Assembly (NCBI GenBank): GCA_020881915.1
Contig: JAJFPB010000003.1
Span: 3,658,001 to 3,722,000 of the forward strand
Reading direction: 5' to 3'
Origin: Paramyrothecium sp. XJ0827
Taxonomy: Eukaryota; Ascomycota; Sordariomycetes; Hypocreales; Stachybotryaceae
DNA: 64,000 nucleotides
Positions 1 through 11,852 of this stretch are shown in pieces. The notes under the pieces are model-generated. The model saw only the letters and a program-made list of their open reading frames with translations. It searched no databases and was not told the origin of the DNA. The position numbers and the translations under genes are program-made. The first letter of the stretch is position 1. Every line of letters begins with the position of its first letter.

Positions 1-614
1 GGAGCCAGGTAGCTCACCTTTCCGGTTAGTGCAAAGGTAGTCACAAGTACCCCTCCACGTTGAGCTCGCGTGGCGTTACATCAAACGCCTGCGCTAGCAT
101 TCCACTGTTCAAAGTCATTGGCACTGTACCTTATCAGCAACGCTGTACTCTGTAGAAGGTATCACGCTTGCGGCAAGGACCAAGAAAGCAGGTGCACTGT
201 ACTACCTACTGCCTTGCCTCGCGGAGACGAATGGAAGTAAAACGATAGCTCTACTGACCATCAGGTAAGCAGGCCGTTACATGACCAAAACAACAGCACG
301 ACCTTGAAACGTAAAGCTGAATCTAAGCCCGAGGCTTTCTTCTTTTCTTTTGGTTTCACTGACCGTTGACATTTCAGGGCATCGGGCTCACTGTTCAGAG
401 TACGATCTCGCGCGCCATCGCACCGCCACCACTGTCTTTCAGTCGCTGCTGTTTGCCCCGCCTCGTCATTCCCCTCCAAAGACCCTGCGCGGCTTCACGG
501 CAGGTTACCCTTCTCTCGTAGCAAAAACAACTGCGACAATAGACCGAGACGTCTCGATTTGTCTCGCAACCGTCCTTTATCCTTCCGACCGACGCGTCAC
601 ACAACTCTCTCAAT
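1..614. other. Left-edge intergenic region, UBC13 upstream
   Basis: No coding region can be supported here. The stretch runs from the window edge to the UBC13 start and should contain its promoter and 5' leader. Short open frames on both strands lack family resemblance and splice structure. A pyrimidine-rich run around 335-360 is the only compositional feature noticed. Confidence 0.6.
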
Positions 615-1230
615 ATGGCGCTTCCGAAACGAATCATTAAAGAAACCGAGCGGTTAATGGCTGAGCCGTAGGCGTTGAATGTCCTGCTTCGTCCTTGCCC
701 ACGAGGCTGACAATTCCTGTGTGCAGCGTTCCCGGAATCAGCGCGGTACCACATGAGGAGAACCTTCGCTATTTCGACGTCGAAATCCATGGCCCTGCCC
801 AGTCTCCCTACGAAGGTTGGCGAGTCAACAGCATCTTTGCCTGAGCAAGAAAAACTGACAGCCAGTAAAGGTGGTGTGTTCAAGCTGGAGCTGTTTCTCC
901 CTGACGACTACCCTATGACCCCTCCCAAGATCCGATTCCTTACCAAGATCTTCCACCCCAACGTCGATAAGCTTGGCCGTATCTGTCTTGATGTGCTCAA
1001 GAGTAAGTGTCCTGGCCAGACTACTTTCGTTCCACGACTAAGACACCCCTCTAGACAACTGGTCTCCCGCCCTCCAGATTCGTACCATCCTTCTCTCGAT
1101 CCAAGCCCTCCTTGGCGCGCCCAACCCGGATGACCCCCTCGCGGCTGACGTCGCAAAGAGCTGGAAGGAGGATGAGCAGGCTGCGATAGCAACCGCGAAG
1201 GAGTGGACAGCAAAGTATGCTAAAGCGTAA
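615..1230 (+). CDS. UBC13: Ubiquitin-conjugating enzyme E2 Ubc13 (UBE2N family)
   Basis: Four exons: 615-667, 727-815, 871-1002 and 1055-1230, giving 149 residues, the usual length of this E2. The protein reads continuously through the UBC fold. It carries the [13 protein letters not shown] block with the catalytic cysteine at residue 86 and the conserved NNW and [13 protein letters not shown] segments that follow. In known Ubc13 proteins the enzyme pairs with the Mms2/Uev1 variant to build Lys63-linked ubiquitin chains on PCNA in post-replication repair; that role is assigned by family. The start is the first ATG of the frame and gives the standard [12 protein letters not shown]-terminus. 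All three introns are short GT-AG introns of 52-59 nt. Nothing is truncated or missing. Confidence 0.96.
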
Positions 1231-1766
1231 AGCAAGAGGACAAATGGGAAGAGATGGGTGCGGAGCATTGTATCGACATTTATCGATCACTATCAGGATT
1301 ATGATTGTCTACACGGAGCCGGGAGTTAAGAACCTGTTGCCTTTGCATTAATTAGATCGTCCTGGGATGGCGAACTCGTTGTAGTCGAATTTTGCTTGCA
1401 TGCAGGTATGCCTAGATGATGAAACCAAATTACCACCCAGACCTTAAGCAAATTACGACATCGAGACGACAGTATATTGTACGTGGCTTTTTGGAAGCAG
1501 AAACCGAAGGGCCCATTAGAACACTTTGGTATGGAGAGTGTGTCGATAACTTCCAGACCCAATCGAGAATATCGGCCAGTCCCTGCACCACAGCTTGGAT
1601 GGGATGGAATGTCAATCACAATACGGAATCACATCAATCGTTGGGGTGACACCGAGGACTGTGAATTGTAGGGTATAAGCAGTAGCTTGACTCTGCCGGG
1701 TGGTGTATTGGATCTACAATGCTAGAGTACACAAAGGGAGGATGAAATGCGGTAAGCGCGCGCTGT
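1231..1766. other. Convergent 3' intergenic region
   Basis: This lies between the convergent ends of UBC13 (+) and ATP7 (-) and should hold both 3' untranslated regions. Overlapping short frames on both strands have no recognisable product. Nothing else is seen. Confidence 0.6.
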
Positions 1767-2516
1767 TTACACCATGGTAAGATCGCCGAACCTCTCCTGT
1801 AGAATGTGTTAGACGGTTTCGGTCTTTGATACGCGGTAGTACTTGCCTTGTAGCCGGGCACCATCCAGCGTCCCTTGGACACGAGCTCGGCAGTCTTCTC
1901 GTCGATCGACTTCTCGGCGGCAGCAACCTCGTCCTAGCAACTGTAAGTGTCACATCTCGTCCTTGCAGAACGGTTCTACATACGACAGTGAGCTGGTCGA
2001 AAGGTCGGGCCTCCTCAATGTTCTTCAGGGTAGCGGCAAGGTCCTTGAGCTCCAGGTCGACGGCCTGCTTGGTGGCCTCGGCGTTCTTGACGGCCTCGAC
2101 CTCGAAAGCCTCAATGGCCTTCAGCTGGCGGTTGACATCGTAGGTGGTGGGCTGGAAGGCCTTGAAGCGCTTCTCGATCTCGTCGACGACGGCCTGGTTC
2201 TTCAGGATGGATCGGTAGGCGGAGAAGTCGACGGTGGTGGACTGCTCGGAGAGCACCTGGACCTTGCGGCGGGCGTCCTCGTTGCGCTTCTTGAAGGCCT
2301 GCAGGGAGGCAACGGTCTGGCCGCGAAGGCCAAGGGAGCTGGTCACCTTGACCCAGTCGAGCTTGAGAGCTGCGCTTCGTGGCTGTGACGGGGTGAGAAA
2401 ATTAGCTCACGCATCTAAAGACGCCGCGCCGACGCATTGGAGGTCACCGGGTGCAATTGCCGTTTCTACGACACATCCGGAGCATCCTATGATGGGGGCG
2501 AGCTTACCGTGGCCAT
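1767..2516 (-). CDS. ATP7: Mitochondrial F1Fo ATP synthase subunit d (Atp7)
   Basis: Minus strand exons 2516-2508, 2382-1984, 1933-1847 and 1796-1767 give 174 residues, matching fungal Atp7. The N-terminus [16 protein letters not shown], the [20 protein letters not shown] stretch and the ending [13 protein letters not shown] are family-typical. Subunit d belongs to the peripheral stalk of ATP synthase in the inner mitochondrial membrane and couples F1 to Fo. The first coding exon is only 9 nt long. The last intron (1846-1797) begins GCAAGT and ends CAG, so it is a GC-AG intron. Removing it restores the conserved C-terminal peptide in frame, which is the argument for the unusual donor. Two other introns are ordinary GT-AG. 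Confidence 0.94.
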
Positions 2517-3012
2517 TTTGATGGTGCTTCGAGTTCTCAAGGAGCGTAAAGCGTGATATTGAATGGTGTTGATTGACTTTGCCGCACTTGTCCGATCTTG
2601 GGGGGCCACTTCAAAGTCACGTGATTCCTTAACCGCTCAAAAGTACCGAGATGATTGAGCCTCGGGCACACCATGAAATGGAATGCTCGAAAGCGCAAAG
2701 AGACTCTCTATTTTGTCGTATTTATGTTTTTCTATGTGCATGCTCCTCAGTTTCAAGATGCTAGTTGTCGTTCATCCGGATAAATCATTCACTTTGAGGT
2801 ATTGCAACTTGGGGTCTCTACGCAACGGCATTATACACCGATTTGAATCATGAGGCATATTGCCATCTAAGCATAGTTGGCAATTGTATTCCAGTATCTG
2901 AACCTTTTTTGTGAAACGGGCCAGTCGCAACTCTTTTTGTATTAATACAGAGTTGAGGGAACACCCCCATAGGTAGGCCTTTCACAGCATCGCACCCAGG
3001 ACATGCTCATAC
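2517..3012. other. Intergenic region between ATP7 and EGD2
   Basis: Should contain the ATP7 promoter and the EGD2 3' untranslated region, since both genes lie on the minus strand. No gene or RNA is recognised. Confidence 0.6.
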
Positions 3013-3762
3013 TTAGATACTCAAAGCCATGATGGAGTTGACAATATCATTGTCGTTCTCCTTCAGGGCCTTGATGGCCTTTTTGCGGCTGACGTTGGCT
3101 TGGGTCATGACCAGCTCGATGTCCTTATCCTCGAGACCCTCAGCGTCGACCTCCTCGCCATCATCCTCGTCGTCATCCTTCTTGGCCTCAGCGGCGTCAG
3201 CAGCCTTGCTGGGCTCGCCGTGGTTGTGGCCAGCGTGGTCACCCTCGGCGTTGGCCTGGGCGAGCTGGGCAGCGGCAGCCTGCTGGGCAGTGGCGTTCAC
3301 GTCCTCAATCTTAGCCTCGCCGAACACGCTGTCATCGATCCCGTTAGCTATTTGCTGCGGCCACTCATTCGAGCTGGCCACTCACATGTAGGTGTTGCTG
3401 TTGGGAGACTTGTAGACCTCGGGGTTGTTGATGACGAACAGCATCTGTAAACCTTGTCAGTTCACCCCGCATTTGCGATTGAAGCTCCGAAATGGCTCAG
3501 CTGAACCGCAAGCTCGACATACGTTCTTGGGACGGCGGAGAGTGACACGGGTGATGCCAGGAATGCGGGTGAGGTGCAGCTTCTCCAGGGCCTTGCGAGC
3601 CTTCTTCTCGTTGCGGGAGTGAATCACGGCGGTAGAGCCAGCGGGCAGGTTGCCCTCGGCGAGCTCCTCAGCGTCGGACTCATCGCTGCTGTCCTCCTGC
3701 TCCTCGACGGTGGGCTTCTGAGGCTCGTCGTCCGGGAGCTCCTCGATTCTTGGGTTCGCCAT
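3013..3762 (-). CDS. EGD2: Nascent polypeptide-associated complex subunit alpha (NAC-alpha)
   Basis: Minus strand exons 3762-3523, 3444-3386 and 3328-3013 give 204 residues. After an acidic N-terminal tail, the NAC domain is clear ([15 protein letters not shown], then [12 protein letters not shown] and [14 protein letters not shown] across the first intron). A low-complexity acidic and Ala/Gln linker leads to a C-terminal UBA domain ([20 protein letters not shown]) ending at [11 protein letters not shown]-alpha pairs with NAC-beta (Egd1/Btt1) at the ribosome exit tunnel and protects nascent chains; this is family knowledge. Both introns (78 and 57 nt) have canonical ends, and splicing restores the conserved [11 protein letters not shown] peptide. 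Confidence 0.96.
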
Positions 3763-4432
3763 TTTCGTGACTGAGACAGAGAAGTGACTTGGTTAGCTTG
3801 AGGACCAATTCCCGGATTGAAAAATTGTGTGGGTGCAAAATTCCCGCGCGCGCAGCAGAATGGGAAACTCGAATGGCGGAGGGGCAATACCACGGCGTTC
3901 GGTTAACGTACGGTTTGTCTGAGCCCAGCTTTGTCTACTTGAAAGCTGAATGCTGAGGGGAGACCTTCGATTTTGTGATGTAAAACTTGACTGCGAAATT
4001 CTAGGGTTTGGAGCAAGAATGGCGGGCTAAACTGCATTAGGTAATCATACATGAACGTCCATTTCGAGCCCCTCACAAGGAGGTTTTGCAGTGGCAGTCA
4101 CAGGCAGCGCAGTTCAGTTCATCTGGACGTCATTTTGACTTTTAACGGATTTTTGAATATGGTAAAGGTATTTTTTCCCGGGTTTGGCTACAATTCACTT
4201 TAAATCGTGATGATGGCTCCTGTGCCATGAATTCATAGATTTCTGAATTTCCGTAACGACGCCGATCATCTTGACGATGAAATGTGACATACAGCCCTTC
4301 CAGAACGGGAGCAAAAATGAGTCCAGCAGTCGTTCGCCGCTGCAATGCGTTTTCCTGTCCGGTCCCAAGCCTCTCGATCTATTGTCTGCTTCCATGCTCC
4401 ATCTTCCCCACGACTCCTGCACAAATAACCAA
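3763..4432. other. Intergenic region, EGD2 upstream and RPL14 downstream
   Basis: Holds the EGD2 promoter and leader near 3763-3950 and the 3' region of RPL14. No supportable gene or RNA is seen. Confidence 0.6.
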
Positions 4433-4932
4433 TTATGCCGATGCCTTGACCTTGGCAAGAGCCTTGCGCTCCTCGAATCGTCGCTGCTTCTTGAGGCGGA
4501 GGACCTGGAAGCGCTCGAAGTCGGTCAGAGCCTTCCTCCTGGCGATCTGGTCACGCTTCTTGGCCCAGTTGGTCTCCTTCCACTTGGCGTCGATCTCGGA
4601 CTTCTCCCACTGCTTCTTGAGGCTGGCGTGGCGGGAACCACGGTTCAGGCCCTCAACGCTGAGCTGAGAAAGGAGGCACTTGACGAGGGGAACGGATTGC
4701 CGGGGAACAGCGAGCTCGGGGTCTGAGGAGGGTCCTTCGACGAGAACCTGCAATCAGGTTAATCCTCCATCCAAATCCAACTTCCGGGTGATGCTCAACA
4801 TACTCGCTTGTGGTCGATGATCTCCACGATGGCGGCCAGTCTGCCAGCGAAGGGGTGGTCGCCGTTGATGACAACAACGCGGCCAACCTCAACGAGGCGC
4901 CAGTTGGAACCCTCAATCAATGCTTCGCCCAT
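4433..4932 (-). CDS. RPL14: 60S ribosomal protein eL14
   Basis: Minus strand exons 4932-4804 and 4747-4433 give 147 residues, close to the usual eukaryotic size. The N-terminal KOW-like segment [30 protein letters not shown] is diagnostic. The basic C-terminal helix has [30 protein letters not shown]. eL14 is a large-subunit protein of the cytosolic ribosome. The single intron (56 nt) begins GTATGT, ends CAG and interrupts HKR/VLVEG in phase 0. The chosen start gives [17 protein letters not shown] further tiny upstream exon cannot be excluded, because ribosomal protein genes often carry leader introns. Confidence 0.95.
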
Positions 4933-5954
4933 TTCGACGGTGTCTAAGTTCGATCGGTCAGTCGGGAAATGAACTCGCGGCGCGTTTAGATATCTTCAAA
5001 GACGATTTCCAAACGAAGGGGTGCAGGTGGCCATACCAAGAGTCGAAGTTGCTGCCGTTAGTAAGGTTGATGTTTTGTTGGAGCTTCACCACGATGAATG
5101 CGCCAATGACTTTTTTTGATGGACTCGGCTATCTGCGTGTGCGAGTTGAAAATCCTCCCTTGCCCTAACCGATGCACCGGAATTTCACATTTGCCCGCTC
5201 CGGCCCTTCATGCATCCGCCCTAGCGGTTGTCAGGTCACGGTTATCGCTGATATGCATATACAGGGGTGGCTGAGGTAAGCTTATGCATTCTTTCGGCTC
5301 TAGAACGAAAGCAGCCTCCACCTCCTATCACTGATAACGATGGGAAGAAAAAAAATAAAAAGACTGCTTCAGCATTGTTCAGGCGGGCTGTCTCTTTCTT
5401 ACTGCACAAGATCGCGAATCTCCTTCGAGTCTGGCCCACGATGTGTCCATGTTAGCTATATTGGCTTTCAGCGAAGTTCTTCGAGCTTTGGACCTGCCAT
5501 AACTTTGCTAGCTGCAAAGCTTTCCATTGGTAAGATACCCACGTTAAATTACCCTTTTCATGATCACCCTTATACTCTGATGAGAAAAATTTGCGATTGA
5601 TCCCTTGCTGGTGGCTCTCTTTCGCCGGAGAGCTATATCACTCGGGTAACTGATATTCAATTTCTTACATATTCTGAATTCCTTCAATACTCCCAAGTTT
5701 TCTGTTCGAAATCCTTTCGAAGGACTCAATGCTAACTTGGACAGTCTATTAGTATCGAGTATTCCCAAAACGGTGGTATACCATGACCCTCCCGAGGTCC
5801 ATGTGAATTGTCCGAACCGTGAACCATAATCGCCTTCGCTTCCGCCCGACTGTCAATTTTAACATTGCATCTCCAAGGACCGATATAGTAGTTGCATAAT
5901 TTCATTGCTCGTAATTATCATACAGCTAGGATATCTCAATAAACTTTGCCTCCT
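4933..5954. other. Intergenic region upstream of RPL14
   Basis: About 1 kb with the RPL14 promoter at its left and the 3' region of the next gene at its right. An A-rich run lies near 5344-5361. No open frame is convincing on either strand and no RNA gene is recognised. Confidence 0.6.
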
Positions 5955-6456
5955 TTACGCCTTTCCCTTTCTCTTAAGCTCCTCATCTTCCTCCCGCTGC
6001 AACTCAGCATCAATCTTAGCGCCCTTGGAAGGCTCGTTGCCGTGCAGCTTGGCCTGGGAAGTGATTAGTCGCCAGTGCTGGGGTCTACGAGGTATTGTAT
6101 GTTCACATACAGGCAGAGTGGGATCCTTCTTGCCCATGGCAGTCTCAAAGTCATCACCGGGCTCCTTCTTCTTCTGCTCCAAACTTAGTAAATGAGCTCA
6201 ACCACATGATGTGTAGGGCGTACCTCTTCAGCAGCGAGACGGTTTGCGATGGAGCGTTCGTCCTCTGCAAAACGTGTTAGGAATCTTGCGAATAATGCAG
6301 TGCTTGCGGTGAAGCCTTACTAGAGTCAATGCCAATATGAGAGTTCTCCTTGCCCTCCTCGTATGGCTTGGCGTGTTCCTTCTCGGATTCCTTGACGTTC
6401 CTCTGGTCACCAGCCTCATAGACGCCACGGTTTCCGACTGAAGAGTAGCCTGACAT
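5955..6456 (-). CDS. Small hydrophilic conserved fungal protein, function unknown
   Basis: Minus strand exons 6456-6321, 6264-6224, 6173-6111 and 6053-5955 give 112 residues. The protein is strongly charged, has no membrane segment or cysteine, and reads MSGYSSVGNRGVYEAGDQRN at its start. The middle has DERSIANRLAAEEE, followed by GNEPSKGAKIDAELQREEDEELKRKGKA at the end. I recognise this as a pattern shared by small proteins of other filamentous ascomycetes, but I know no function for them. Three introns of 50-57 nt all have canonical ends and keep a continuous frame, which argues strongly for a real gene. The charge and low complexity suggest a disordered protein. Confidence 0.85.
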
Positions 6457-9400
6457 GGTGATGAATGTTTCTCGTTTTCTGAATTTGATAAAAGATAGAT
6501 TTAAGGATAAACGGTAGGTTTTTCAAGCGTGTAAGTGGTGTGGCTCACGTTTTTTGAGGTGCTGAGATGCTTTTTGTATTCGTGCTGTGAGGCTTCTTCC
6601 ATCTCCACAAGCTTACTTCATACTCTACGTCATAAACGCGAACACAGCGGACGAAACACTGGACCCTACTCTCAGAGCCATCGACGTCATGTCAATCCAA
6701 TGTGGAAATCTTCTATTGCCGGCGCCGGCCCAGAGTGGATGGACTCCATGTTTGCGGCCTTGTTTGAGGCTCTTCTGTTGTTGTTGGTGGATCGGCTGTT
6801 CATCGTCGATTACTTCTCGAAAGGCCATCGCCTGCTCGAGTCCTCCCTACAGGGCAACTCTCCACTGCTTTGACGGTTGAATATGGACGATCATCGGTGC
6901 CAAGGATCCGATGCCCTCTGGATCAAGCTATTTATTTGTTTTTTGCAGAGTTTGTAGAGCATCTTTGATGCAGTCTGATCGGTCCACAATACGAAGCTTT
7001 GATGGTCTGCCTGCTATAACGTAGTTCCCCACGCCGAATACACCTACCCTAAAGCCCAAGACAAGCATTGTACGCATCGCAACAGTCTTCACGAAAGCCG
7101 TGCCTCACATTCTAGCCTCTTTTCTTCTCCTTCTTGCTAAGTCATGGTGTGTCAATTTTGGGTTAGAGGCATTCATGTTCCGTTGTGATGCTTCTACCAA
7201 ACATTAACTCTGTGTGCCGTGGAGAAAGGTGAAATACCGATTCAAATACTCTGCACATTATCTCACCCACTCTTCGTGATAGACCGGCTGCCTCGGGCTA
7301 CGTTGTGAATTTACAGAACGGAGCCGGCCAATGGAATAATTCGAAATTTTGTATAAAAGAGAAAAACAATGGTCACATCGCAAATTCGCAAAGCGATGGG
7401 TATTATCTAATAATGATTTGAGCGGCCGTTGAAATGAACTTGCAAATACCGGAGCTGACGCATACCTCGCTGCATGCGCAACCTCTGTGTATTACCTCGC
7501 ATTGGGAAACCTTGACCTGGAAAACCTTGACGATCTCGTGCGTGAAGAGATCCAAACCTTCTGGTTGTAGGACGTTTATATCATGCCATCCCCTCTGCTG
7601 TCCTGTAGATCATGGGTCCTCCAACTCATCCAACTCATCGAGCCGCCACATCGACTGCACCTGCAATGAAAAGCAGGTGATTCCACACCCTTCCATCTTT
7701 CCTGCCATCACATTGCACAATATGATACCCGCATCTGGGAACGACAATCTCAGCCCTACATGTTTGGAGGAAAACAAGTTTAATTCCATTGCATGAGATT
7801 AAGACACTCCGTCACCGCAAGCTAAGGACTTCTACCTCGCAGCATAGGATTGCTTGATGATCATCCCAGTGCCGTGAATACATTATTGCACCCGCTTCCT
7901 CTCGCCAAGGCGCAAGCAAGCCCTCTTTGCGAAGTCCTCCGAGTTCGGTAGGCAGGATGCCAAGCGGCACCTCAGTCAAGCCCGGGAACCCGATGGGATT
8001 GTGTCTTGAGGCACTTGGTCGGGTATCATTACTAGAAGCGCAGCAGGATGCGAGAAGATTGTCTGACACAGGCTAGTGATTTAGGATTCAAGTTGTTTCT
8101 CACCTGGTTGAGACGAAGCACCCTGGTAATACCCAGGGCGGATGCCATCAAAGCGACGAGACTGACCAACATCCTGAAAATTAAGACGTAATAAGCGGGC
8201 GCAGCCAAGCTGACATCCTGCAGGACTTTATAGTGTGCGCATTTCTTCACTGGAACCGAACGCCCTCAGATTTACCACAGGGTCTAATTATTGGGTTACA
8301 TCCCCAGGGAAAATTAGCCTTCTATGCCAATGATGAATCTCCATCTGGAGTCTGTCTGAGTAGCATCTCATCCGTGTCTCATAAGAGAGATATAATATCT
8401 CACAAATTCTGAGGCAATTCAGTGAAAGAGCAGAGAAGAGTCGTCAATGTACGAACACGAGAGCAAAGTACTGAATGACAGGAAGCGGAAGGACGAGAGA
8501 GCGAGTGGAGCTGGAAGACAAGTGTCTCGATTATTCATGATACGCTATGAGCATCGTCTACAGAATATCTATAAGTCGATGAGGCGGTGCTTACTGTTCG
8601 TTGCATCGTGGGACCAGAAATGGTCTCTAAGACGGCGACTGAGAGGAGCCGGGCAGAGACAGTCGTGGTCGAAGAAGCGTACAACAAGTCCAAGTGAAGG
8701 AGCCTGAATTAGGCAAGGAAATCATGCCCAAAGGCCGTGGAGGAAAGGAGGGCGAAGAAGCAACGGGCATACGAGCCGACGAGAATGGTGAAAGGAACAA
8801 GAACTTGGACGGTGGGCGTACGTCCTTCAGATGTCCAGCTTCAAGCTTCACCGCACTCTCTTCTGATCCAAAACCTCGTCAAATACTTGTCATTACTAAG
8901 GTCTGTTCACTCAATGGAGAAGCTGCAATTGGAACCTGCCCGTTGAGGGGAATCCAGACTTGCGCCGCTATCGAGATGTGTCCCACCCTCTCTTGCATCC
9001 TTTATCACAGCAAGAATAGCACATATATATGTCTTTCCCAGTTTCCCATTGGAAGTGACTATTATACTTATAGATAGGAAGTTGGATGCAGATTATATGT
9101 AACTTAAGCTACCCGACTTACCCAGGGAAGGGGGCAGTTCGTAGAGGTGTGAACTACCTCACTCTCAACTATTTGGCATGTACTGTTGGGATTGCAGTAA
9201 GTCTTTACATGCTGGAATTCATGTGTGGCTGCTACGTTACTGGTGTCTTGGTTTGAGAAAACGAAGGGAATGGTCTACGTTTATTGGATATTCGAGAAGC
9301 GAGCGCTTTTTCTTTGGAGTAATTAGGCACGCCACATGCGGCTTACAAGGGGAAAAGAAAGAAAAGAAAGTCTTTGAATAAGGCAACAGTCCATTTTTCT

Positions 9401-10271
9401 ACCGACGAGAATATGCCGCTTCCACATGCCAAACCCTTCTTCACCTCCTGCGCCGCAAGGGAGCCATCGCCGGGTAGGGCAGGTTCATTCGGTGTAATAG
9501 ATTAGCATGTAGCCAAAGAACGCGGCTCTCATGCTCTTCCTAAGCACCGCGGCTAGCACTGAGAGTTAAGAGGCAAACATCCAGCACCTTCCAAGCTTGG
9601 AGATGAAGCCAAGGCAGGGAATTCCAGACCTTAGATATGTTGCTACATGCCACTACGTTGAGGTGCTGTGCCGATGGTACGTGGCCATTTCGTGCTGCAG
9701 ATGCCTGTCTGTAAGAACTGGCATATCGACTTCCCCACAGAGAACTGCATTGTGACCGAGCTCGATGTTTTCTATATTTCTTGAGGTCTGTGGAACGCCA
9801 GACATATATCGAGGTCGAAGTTCATGGGTTCAACACAGGTTCCTCTCCCTGTGTCTGAAGCCTGCGATAACTGGCAACACCTTCTCCACAAATGTGGAGG
9901 TAGGAAGATTAATTGCTCACGCAAGCAAAGCAATCATGCTACCGACATTCTGCCAAAGCAAGATACTACACGTTCAGGTGCTTTAGGTAGTTGGAGGTTA
10001 ATGAAGGGTATACCTGACCTTACCGCGAAACCGCGATGTCGTCCAACTTATCGATAAGAAGAAGATCCAGCTGCGGCCGCATGGGTACATGAGATTCACG
10101 GTTTGTACTTAGGTAAGACAGGTACCTCAGGTCATCCAAATGCGTCACAGGTGCAAGCTTCCTTGAGCTATCCCAATCGGGTGGTGCAATCAACCTCAAT
10201 CGTCATCTTCCATCATTCTTAACTAGACCACCACCACAAGCTCAACAATAAAGGCCGTTCAAACCGTCAAC
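6457..10271. other. Gene-free interval of 3.8 kb
   Basis: No coding region can be supported across this long stretch. Short open frames exist on both strands, for example a hydrophobic 72-codon minus frame at 8250-8032 and a plus frame at 7434-7796. None shows a known motif, a convincing chain of exons or a good start context. No tRNA, 5S rRNA or transposon signature was found. The left end should contain the promoter of the small conserved gene and the right end that of the FMP46-like gene. Non-coding transcripts or an eroded gene remain possible. Confidence 0.5.
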
Positions 10272-10802
10272 ATGTTCCGCTTCGTACGCAATGCCTTGCC
10301 CAATTGTTCCTTCTAGACAGGTAGCTAACCTACTGCACAGCGCAAAACCCTCGACATTGTCACGCTCTTTCACAAGCCGTCCTCCCCGGCCTCGACAAGA
10401 GTAGCTACTCTCTTGAAGCAGGTTTCTGCCAATGCCCAAGCTGGCGCTACACAGGACCAGGCCAGCGACCACAGCGCACAGAACAAGGTCTCCCGCGATC
10501 CTTTCGAATTGAACATCACCGAGGACCCCCCAACCACAGACCAAGTCCAGACCATCCTGGGCTACGTTGGACAGGGCGGCATCTCGAGTATTATCAAGGG
10601 AGCCAACAATGAGCAGGATGCGCTGAAGAGGTTCAAAGAGAACAAGGACAATCTTTTCAGGCCACTGGTAAGGTTGATTAGCCTCGAGCTCTACCACATG
10701 CTAACCGATGTGCGCGTGCAGACTGTTGATTGGAACAATGGCAAGGCTATTGTAGGGGACAACGAGGCCGAACTCCTCAAGCAGCTCAACGGAAAGAAAT
10801 GA
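10272..10802 (+). CDS. FMP46: Fmp46-like mitochondrial thioredoxin-fold protein (DUF1687 family)
   Basis: Exons 10272-10283, 10341-10667 and 10722-10802 give 139 residues. The first coding exon is 12 nt and reads MFRF; the next begins RKTLDIVTLFHKPSSPASTRV, typical of the fungal DUF1687/Fmp46 family, a predicted mitochondrial redox protein. The C-terminal part TVDWNNGKAIVGDNEAELLKQL is also family-like. The basic, acid-free first 15 residues would suit a mitochondrial presequence. The deduced protein contains no cysteine, and the place where a thioredoxin would carry CxxC reads SPAS. A classical thiol-disulphide function is therefore not visible. Both introns (57 and 54 nt) are GT-AG. Confidence 0.85.
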
Positions 10803-11852
10803 TTGCGAAATAAGCATACACGCAACGAATCTGATATCCCTCCTCACTCTATACGTTCGAACCAGCTTTGCTGTTCAGTAACCAGACCTCTCAGCTACCA
10901 CATCCCGGTTGGCGAACGCTAGCCGCGATGTCGGCTGGAGCCATCATGAAAATAGTTCAATTTACAGATTTTACACAGTCAGTCAAGGATCTTGGACTCC
11001 ATGCAAATACGGATAAGCTTTTGTTATGAATCAAATCTCCAAGGCAAACGGAACTTAATTATCCGTGAGCCATACGTAATTGTTTTAGGTATGCACCCGT
11101 TGAAGATGAATTCGAGAGCGGGGAACATGCATCAAAGGCTCGCAGCTGCACAAATTACTACAAGACGGTTCTGAAAGACTACCAGCCTCGTGTTTGTTTC
11201 AATCGAGCATACGAGGACCTGGAAGCCAATCAGACGGAGTCCACCCGATCGCCAGACTCTACGGACCGGCTCTGCTGCATGCCAACTGGCAGGCGTGTTG
11301 GTCGAAAATCCACGGTCAGCCTTGATTTGCCGGGTGCGTGCAGTTGACCCAGCCATTCCAGAAAGCCCGGTATGAATCGGGACTACTTAATCTGCGTGCC
11401 CTGACTTCACCCGTGCTTCACTCTTCCTTCAATTCATCCCTCTGCGAGTGTTTGCAGTCTCACACAAAGACCCCTCTCACACCTCTCACATCCACTTTGC
11501 TCAGGCTGTACGCCTTCCTCTTGCAACCTTTCTGGGTTTTATGAACTCTTCTTCTTGAGCCCGACGCTGTTCTGCGTTTGCAGCCCGGATTCGTTGTTGT
11601 TGTTGTTGTTGTTCTGCAGATTCGACCAGACCGCCCTCCATCAGGCACAGTCTTATTTCGTGAAGAAGCACTTGCTGTCCAGTCACATAGCTTGGTTTAG
11701 CTCATTTGCTAGGCCTCGCCTTGAAGGCAGACGATTCAGGTAGGCTCTCCCGTTTGCTCAGTGAATTGCTGCTCAGCAACTCAAGGCATCCGTGGAGCTT
11801 CACACAACGCTTGTCCCGTCAGAATAAGACACTAAAAGAAGACCCAGTGGCA
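10803..11852. other. Intergenic region and 5' leader of the RRM-like gene
   Basis: The left part holds the 3' region of the FMP46-like gene. The right part, from about 11380, is probably the promoter and leader of the next gene and contains a (GTT)7 run at 11593-11613. The frame of the next gene is open from 11706 but has no ATG before 11853. No separate gene is supported. Confidence 0.55.
11593..11613 (+). repeat. (GTT)7 trinucleotide microsatellite
   Basis: Seven uninterrupted GTT units lie about 240 bp upstream of the start codon of the RRM-like gene, probably in its leader or promoter. Confidence 0.9.

Noticed and set aside
1843..2388. 181-codon plus strand frame rich in Gly, Leu and Val
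   Set aside because: It is the antisense shadow of the ATP7 exons.
8032..8250. Hydrophobic minus strand frame in the gene-free interval
   Set aside because: One helix-like stretch only, no family pattern and no partner exons that extend it.
10855..10863. GTTCGAACC, a B-box-like sequence on the minus strand
   Set aside because: No A box, anticodon stem or paired acceptor ends at the needed distances.
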